Source of the DNA: Comamonadaceae bacterium
Lineage (GTDB): Bacteria; Pseudomonadota; Gammaproteobacteria; Burkholderiales; Burkholderiaceae_C
Reading direction: 5' to 3'
DNA: 45,475 nucleotides
Assembly: GCA_947450765.1 (NCBI GenBank)
Contig: CANFXC010000017.1
Coordinates: 1-45,475, forward strand
Shown here: positions 40,891-45,475 of the stretch, piece after piece
How positions within the stretch are numbered: position 1 is the stretch's first letter
Layout: every line of letters begins with the position of its first letter
The notes under the pieces: generated by a model
The model's input: the letters and a program-made list of their open reading frames with translations, nothing else
Database searches by the model: none
Told to the model about the DNA's origin: nothing
Translations under genes and position numbers: made by a program

Positions 40891-41844
40891 TTACCCCAAC
40901 AAACGTCTTCGCGCCGCTTCATATTCCCGCTGCAACTGGGCCACAAAGTCAGCCGTGCTTTGCACTTGGCTGATGGCGCCGATGCCTTGGCCGCAGCCCC
41001 AGATGTCTTTCCAGGCTTTGGTCCGGTTGCCGCCGAAGTCCATCTTGCTGGGGTCGCTTTCGGGCAGGTGCTCGGGGTCCATGCCAGCAGCGCGGATGGA
41101 CGCAGCCAAGTAGTTGCCGTGAACGCCCGTGAACAGGTTGCTGTAGACGATGTCGTCTGAATTGCTGTCGACAATGGCTTGCTTGTAATCGTCAGCGGCA
41201 CGGGCCTCTTCGGTGGCGATGAAGGCTGAGCCGATGTAGGCAAAGTCAGCCCCCATGGCTTGCGCTGCCAGAACCGCTGCGCCGGTGGAGATGGCGCCAG
41301 AGAGTGCCACCGGGCCATCAAACCATTGGCGGATTTCTTGCATCAAGGCGAACGGGCTTTTAACGCCCGCATGACCGCCAGCGCCAGCGGCCACGGCAAC
41401 CAAGCCGTCAGCGCCCTTTTCAATCGCCTTGTGGGCAAACTTGTTGTTGATGACGTCGTGCAGCACCACCGCACCGTAGCTGTGTGCCGCCGCATAGACG
41501 TCTTCGCGTGCGCCTAACGAGGTGATGTAGATCGGTACCTTGTACTTCACGCACAACGCCATGTCGCTCTCTAAGCGCTCGTTCGACTTGTGGACGATCT
41601 GGTTCATAGCGAAAGGAGCCGCTGGCCGGTCAGGATGCGCACGGTCATGCGCAGCCAGCGTTTCAGTGATCTCTGCAAGCCATTCGTCCAACTGCGAAGC
41701 GGGCCTGGCGTTCAGTGCCGGCATGGCACCGACGACACCGGCAATACATTGCGCGATCACCAGCTTCGGGTTGCTGATGATGAACAAGGGCGAGGCGATG
41801 ATCGGCAGCGGCAGACGACTCAAGGCGCCGGGAAGTCTTGACAT
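40891..41844 (-). CDS. Nitronate monooxygenase-like flavin oxidoreductase
   Basis: A 317-residue FMN-dependent TIM-barrel protein of the 2-nitropropane dioxygenase family. PIIASPLFIISNPKLVIA is the usual N-terminus, and GLVAVAAGAGGHAG near residue 155 contains the catalytic His and phosphate-binding glycines. ISTGAAVLAAQAMGADFAYIGSAF completes the flavin site. It oxidises alkyl nitronates such as propionate-3-nitronate, or acts as an NAD(P)H:flavin oxidoreductase or enoyl reductase; the true substrate is uncertain. It lies 9 bp after the acyl-CoA dehydrogenase gene, so they likely share a transcript. Confidence 0.87.
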   Translation of the reverse strand: MSRLPGALSRLPLPIIASPLFIISNPKLVIAQCIAGVVGAMPALNARPASQLDEWLAEITETLAAHDRAHPDRPAAPFAMNQIVHKSNERLESDMALCVKYKVPIYITSLGAREDVYAAAHSYGAVVLHDVINNKFAHKAIEKGADGLVAVAAGAGGHAGVKSPFALMQEIRQWFDGPVALSGAISTGAAVLAAQAMGADFAYIGSAFIATEEARAADDYKQAIVDSNSDDIVYSNLFTGVHGNYLAASIRAAGMDPEHLPESDPSKMDFGGNRTKAWKDIWGCGQGIGAISQVQSTADFVAQLQREYEAARRRLLG

Positions 41845-41853
41845 GGTCTTGGC

Positions 41854-43656
41854 TTAAAAAGCGTCGAGCGCCAGCGCCGTGACGCTGTCAGCGCCTTCGA
41901 CAATGCTGTCGCGCAGACCCGGCGATTGGGTCAGCAAATGGTCGGCGTAGAAACGCGTCGTGGTGATTTTGGCGCGCATGAAATCAGCGCTGAATATTCC
42001 CATGTCGCCCGTGGCCAAGGCCTGCTCTGCCGCCAACAAGGCACGAGCCATTTGCCAGCCAGCCATGACATTGCCTGCCAGCATGAGGTAAGGCACGCTG
42101 CCGGCAAAGACCGCGTTGGGCGTTGTCTTGGTGTGGCTGGCCACAAAGTCAATGACGTCCAGCAAGGCCAGCCGTGCGGCCTGCAGACGCTTCGCCACGG
42201 CCAGTGCGTCAGCACCACCCTGCTCCAGCAGCGCGGCTTCAGTGAGCTCGATTTGCGCAACGATGGCCTTGGCCGTTTGACCGCCATCACGAGCGGTTTT
42301 GCGGCCGACCAAATCATTCGCTTGGATGGCAGTAGTGCCTTCGTAGATGGTCAGAATTCGTGCGTCGCGGAAATACTGAGCCGCACCGGTTTCTTCGATA
42401 TAACCCATGCCGCCGTGCACCTGCACACCGAGCGAGGTGACGTCCTGGCTCATCTCGGTGCTGAAGCCTTTGACCAGCGGCACCAAAAACTCATAAAACG
42501 CCAAGTTCTGCTTACGCACCTCGGCGTCAGGGTGGTGATGCGACGCGTCGTAAGCCGCTGCGGCCACCGTGGCCATGGCGCGGCAACCTTCGATGTAAGC
42601 GCGCATGGTCATCAGCATGCGCTTGACATCGGGGTGGTGAATGATCGGTCCGCTGCAGGGCAAAGAACCATCGACCGGCCGGCTCTGAACGCGGTCTTTG
42701 GCAAACTGCACGGCCTTTTGGTAAGCGCGTTCAGCGATGGCAATGCCCTGCACGCCGACCGCAAAACGGGCTGAGTTCATCATGATGAACATGTACTCCA
42801 GGCCGCGGTTTTCTTGGCCCACCAGATAACCCACAGCGCCGCCGTGGTCGCCGTACTGAAGCACTGCCGTCGGGCTGGCCTTGATGCCGAGCTTGTGTTC
42901 GATGCTGACGCAATGCACGTCGTTGCGCTCACCCAAAGAGCCGTCGGGTTTGGCCATGAATTTAGGCACCACAAACAGGCTGATGCCCTTGACCCCTTCG
43001 GGTGCGCCAGTGACGCGGGCCAGCACCAAATGAACGATGTTCTCGGCCATGTCGTGCTCACCATAGGTGATGTAAATCTTGGTGCCAAACACCTTGTACG
43101 TGCCGTCTGGTTGCGGTTCTGCTCGGCTGCGCACGGCGGCCAGGTCAGAGCCTGCTTGCGGCTCGGTCAGGTTCATGGTGCCGGTCCATTGACCGCTGAC
43201 CATTTTTTCAAGGAAAGTCGCGTTGAGCTCGTTGGAGCCAGCGGTCAGCAGCGCTTCAATTGCGCCGTCCGTCAGCATCGGGCACAAGGCAAAACTCATG
43301 TTGGCCGAATTGAGCATTTCACTGCAAGCGGAGCCGATGATTTTGGGCAAACCTTGGCCACCAAAATCAAGCGGATGCTGCAAGCCTTGCCAACCGCCTT
43401 CAACGTACTGCTTAAAGGCCTCCTTGAAACCGGGCGTGGTGGTGACACCGCCTTGCTGCCAAGTTGACGGGTGCTTGTCGCCCTCCCAGTTCAGCGGTGA
43501 CAGCACGCCCTCGCTGAATTTGGCTGACTCTTCCAATACCGCCTGCGCCGTCTCAAAGCCGGCATCGGCAAAAGCCGGTAGCTTGGCCAACTCGTCGATG
43601 GCAGCCAAATGCTGGATGTTGAACAACATGTCTTTGACGGGGGCGGTGTAGCTCAT
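41854..43656 (-). CDS. Long acyl-CoA dehydrogenase (DmdC-like, with N- and C-terminal extra domains)
   Basis: A 600-residue FAD enzyme, longer than classical 380-residue acyl-CoA dehydrogenases. MSYTAPVKDMLFNIQHL is the extra N-terminal domain of the 3-methylmercaptopropionyl-CoA dehydrogenase group. WTGTMNLTEPQAGSDLAAVR is the middle FAD-binding part, and YEGTTAIQANDLVGRK near 440 holds the probable catalytic Glu. A C-terminal helical extension follows. It desaturates an acyl-CoA and passes electrons to ETF, whose genes lie just upstream. The acyl chain is not known. Confidence 0.9.
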   Translation of the reverse strand: MSYTAPVKDMLFNIQHLAAIDELAKLPAFADAGFETAQAVLEESAKFSEGVLSPLNWEGDKHPSTWQQGGVTTTPGFKEAFKQYVEGGWQGLQHPLDFGGQGLPKIIGSACSEMLNSANMSFALCPMLTDGAIEALLTAGSNELNATFLEKMVSGQWTGTMNLTEPQAGSDLAAVRSRAEPQPDGTYKVFGTKIYITYGEHDMAENIVHLVLARVTGAPEGVKGISLFVVPKFMAKPDGSLGERNDVHCVSIEHKLGIKASPTAVLQYGDHGGAVGYLVGQENRGLEYMFIMMNSARFAVGVQGIAIAERAYQKAVQFAKDRVQSRPVDGSLPCSGPIIHHPDVKRMLMTMRAYIEGCRAMATVAAAAYDASHHHPDAEVRKQNLAFYEFLVPLVKGFSTEMSQDVTSLGVQVHGGMGYIEETGAAQYFRDARILTIYEGTTAIQANDLVGRKTARDGGQTAKAIVAQIELTEAALLEQGGADALAVAKRLQAARLALLDVIDFVASHTKTTPNAVFAGSVPYLMLAGNVMAGWQMARALLAAEQALATGDMGIFSADFMRAKITTTRFYADHLLTQSPGLRDSIVEGADSVTALALDAF

Positions 43657-43692
43657 GGCGAGTCTCCAGAAGAATCAAGTACAAATTGAATG

Positions 43693-43722
43693 AAAAAAAA
43701 GCACCCTCACGGATGCTTTTTT
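43693..43722 (-). terminator. Rho-independent terminator of etfBA
   Basis: On the minus strand, AAAAAGCATCC and GGGTGCTTTTTTT form a stem around the loop GTGA, then a run of eight T. It begins about 14 bp after the etfA stop, separating etfBA from the acyl-CoA dehydrogenase gene. The scoAB terminator uses the same GTGA loop. Confidence 0.88.
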
Positions 43723-43735
43723 CACCGGCACACTT

Positions 43736-44668
43736 TTAAAGTGCTGCCGTCAGTTCCGGCACGGCGAGGAACAAATCAGCTTCAAGTCCGTAATCAGCCA
43801 CGCTGAAGATCGGTGCCTCGGCGTCCTTGTTGATCGCCACGATGACCTTGCTGTCCTTCATGCCGGCCAAGTGCTGAATCGCACCTGAAATACCAGCCGC
43901 GATGTACAGCTGCGGCGCGACGATCTTGCCGGTTTGACCGACTTGCCAGTCGTTAGGCGCGTAGCCTGCGTCGACCGCAGCGCGCGAAGCACCCAGCGCA
44001 GCACCGAGCTTGTCAGCCAACGGCGTCATGACTTCGTCAAACTTTTCAGCGCTGCCGAGTGCCCGACCACCGCTGACGATGATCTTGGCGGCTGTCAGTT
44101 CAGGGCGGTCGCTCTTGGCGATTTCGCTGCCCATAAAAGTCGACTTGCCGCTGTCCGCCACACCGGCCGCCACGTCCACAGCAGCAGAACCGCCGGTGGC
44201 AGCAGCCGGATCGAAACCAGTGGTACGCACGGTGATGACCTTCACGGCATCCAGACTTTGCACGGTCGCGATGGCGTTGCCGGCATAGATCGGACGCTCA
44301 AACGTGTCAGGGCTATCGACCTTGGTGATGTCGGAAATTTGGCCAACGTCCAGCGATGCAGCCACGCGCGGTGCCATGTTTTTGCCCGACGCAGTGGCCG
44401 GAAACAAGATGTGCGAATAAGCCGACGCCATACCGACCACTTGCGCGGCCATGTTTTCAGCCAAGCCGTGTTCAAAGTGCGCGCCATCGACGTGGATCAC
44501 TTTGCTCACGCCAGCGATCTGGCTGGCAGCTTGCGCAGCGGCAGCGGCGTTGAAGCCGGCAACCAGCACATGCACATCGCCACCGCACTGAGCGGCTGCG
44601 GTCACGGTGTTGAGGGTGGCGGGCTTGATGCTCGCGTTGTCGTGTTCAGCAATAACCAGAGAAGTCAT
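43736..44668 (-). CDS. etfA: Electron transfer flavoprotein subunit alpha
   Basis: A 310-residue FAD-binding subunit of ETF, which carries electrons from acyl-CoA dehydrogenases to the ubiquinone oxidoreductase. The C-terminal FAD domain shows IIVSGGRALGSAEKF near 195, the VDAGYAPNDWQVGQTGKIVAPQLYIAAGISGAIQHLAGM segment and IVAINKDAEAPIFSVADYG. Its ATG overlaps the etfB stop by one base (TAATG), so synthesis is coupled. Confidence 0.97.
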   Translation of the reverse strand: MTSLVIAEHDNASIKPATLNTVTAAAQCGGDVHVLVAGFNAAAAAQAASQIAGVSKVIHVDGAHFEHGLAENMAAQVVGMASAYSHILFPATASGKNMAPRVAASLDVGQISDITKVDSPDTFERPIYAGNAIATVQSLDAVKVITVRTTGFDPAAATGGSAAVDVAAGVADSGKSTFMGSEIAKSDRPELTAAKIIVSGGRALGSAEKFDEVMTPLADKLGAALGASRAAVDAGYAPNDWQVGQTGKIVAPQLYIAAGISGAIQHLAGMKDSKVIVAINKDAEAPIFSVADYGLEADLFLAVPELTAAL

Positions 44669-45417
44669 TAGATTACCTTCGCTTCGTTTTTAAGTTTGTC
44701 GACGAGTGCAGCCACATCGGCTACTTTGACACCAGCGCTGCGTTTAGGCGGCTCGCTGACTTTGAGGGTTTTGATGCGCGGCGTGACGTCGACACCCAGC
44801 TCTTCTGGCTTGAACGTGTCCATCTGCTTTTTCTTCGCCTTCATGATGTTCGGCAGCGTCACGTAGCGCGGCTCGTTCAGGCGCAAATCGGTGGTGATGA
44901 TGGCTGGCAGCGTGAGCGACAGGGTTTCAGAACCGCCATCAACTTCCCGGCTGACGGTGACTTTGCCATCAGCGACGTCGACTTTGGAAGCGAAAGTGGC
45001 CTGCGGCCAGCCCAGCAAAGCAGCTAACATCTGGCCGGTCTGGTTGCAATCGTCGTCAATCGCTTGCTTGCCCAGAATCACCAGCTGAGGCTGTTCTTTG
45101 TCGACCAGGGCCTTGAGCAGCTTGGCAACGGCCAGCGGCTGCAACTCTTCGGTGGTGTCGACCAAAATAGCGCGGTCTGCACCAATGGCCATGGCTGTGC
45201 GCAGGGTTTCCTGACATTGGGTGACACCGCAGCTGACGGCGATGACTTCGGTCACGGCGCCTTTTTCTTTCAGGCGGGTGGCTTCTTCAACCGCGATTTC
45301 GTCGAACGGGTTCATGCTCATCTTGACATTGGCGATGTCTACACCTGTGCCGTCTGACTTGACGCGCACCTTGACGTTGTAATCCACCACGCGTTTGACG
45401 GGTACCAAAACCTTCAT
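44668..45417 (-). CDS. etfB: Electron transfer flavoprotein subunit beta
   Basis: A 249-residue AMP-binding subunit of [23 protein letters not shown] at the N-terminus, [18 protein letters not shown], and [25 protein letters not shown] (the AMP site) are family marks, as is the C-terminal recognition loop region [20 protein letters not shown] that contacts partner dehydrogenases. GGAG precedes the ATG. Confidence 0.97.
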   Translation of the reverse strand: MKVLVPVKRVVDYNVKVRVKSDGTGVDIANVKMSMNPFDEIAVEEATRLKEKGAVTEVIAVSCGVTQCQETLRTAMAIGADRAILVDTTEELQPLAVAKLLKALVDKEQPQLVILGKQAIDDDCNQTGQMLAALLGWPQATFASKVDVADGKVTVSREVDGGSETLSLTLPAIITTDLRLNEPRYVTLPNIMKAKKKQMDTFKPEELGVDVTPRIKTLKVSEPPKRSAGVKVADVAALVDKLKNEAKVI

Positions 45418-45441
45418 CGGAAATCTCCAGACATATTGAGT

Positions 45442-45455
45442 TGACGTTAACGTAA
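45442..45455. promoter_or_regulatory. Palindrome upstream of etfBA (ACGTTAACGT)
   Basis: ACGTTAACGT at 45444-45453 is a perfect 10-bp palindrome within TTGACGTTAACGTAA, 27-36 bp before the etfB ATG. It resembles the sites reported for LiuR-type MerR regulators of branched-chain amino acid and fatty acid catabolism in proteobacteria (recalled, not checked). The window ends 20 bp further on. Confidence 0.45.
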
Positions 45456-45475
45456 GCCAGTTATTCTATGCCGCC

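Noticed and set aside
1-45475. CRISPR arrays, insertion sequences, integrases, phage genes
   Set aside because: No regularly spaced repeats, transposase motifs, terminal inverted repeats or integrase next to the tRNA-Gly were seen; the tRNA 3' end is not repeated elsewhere in the window as far as I can see by eye.

Overview
The window looks like chromosomal DNA of a betaproteobacterium, most likely Burkholderiales/Comamonadaceae (Polaromonas, Rhodoferax or Limnohabitans type). This is inferred from the gene families: a Bug/TctC periplasmic binding protein without its permease, TRAP transporters, a Udh/lactonase/GarL uronate pathway, ScoAB, a DmdC-like long acyl-CoA dehydrogenase beside etfBA, and a grpE-dnaK-dnaJ order. 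I see no insertion sequence, phage gene, CRISPR array, rRNA or origin. No stretch over about 300 bases lacks a gene.

Layout. (1) 1-4831, plus strand: end of a fumarylacetoacetate-hydrolase family gene, a Bug binding protein, an FMN 2-hydroxyacid dehydrogenase, a quinone-reductase-like MDR protein and a YbiR-like permease, then tRNA-Gly(CCC) with a terminator. (2) 5002-9625, minus strand: a hexuronate operon, udh, an SMP-30 family lactonase and a DctPQM TRAP transporter. Its likely partner is the garL aldolase at 15575-16357, divergent from a GntR regulator. A shared operator-like sequence lies upstream of both. (3) 9870-17895: scoAB with a divergent PAS-LuxR regulator and a strong palindrome, a small K+ channel, PcaC-like protein, membrane-anchored glutaredoxin, thioesterase, ETF-ubiquinone oxidoreductase, garL/gntR and an HxlR-like regulator. 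(4) 17934-23198: sigma-32 type promoter, grpE, dnaK, dnaJ, and a class III alcohol dehydrogenase.

(5) 23216-33050 is a first cyclic-amide/N-heterocycle catabolic island: an arylmalonate-decarboxylase/maleate-isomerase-like protein, a GntR regulator, an amidase, an ATZ/TRZ amidohydrolase, a taurine/nitrate-type ABC transporter, a hydantoinase/dihydropyrimidinase and a hydantoin-racemase-like protein. The sequence TTGTATCCAA (either orientation) occurs as a pair in each of its three regulatory intergenic regions, so these genes probably form one GntR regulon.

(6) 33093-40884 is a second, analogous island: a Tat-exported polyamine-type binding protein divergent from its ATPase and two permeases, a small CDA-fold deaminase on the opposite strand, a second amidohydrolase, a PuuE-like cyclic-amide hydrolase and a second racemase-like protein. 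Both racemase-like proteins lack the two catalytic cysteines of the family. Substrates of both islands cannot be named from sequence; ring-opening of hydantoins, pyrimidines, purine products or creatinine-like compounds fits best.

(7) 40891-45475, minus strand: a nitronate-monooxygenase-like flavoprotein, a long acyl-CoA dehydrogenase, and etfB-etfA behind a palindrome resembling sites of regulators of branched-chain acyl catabolism. The ETF made here would pass electrons to the ETF-ubiquinone oxidoreductase encoded at 13850.
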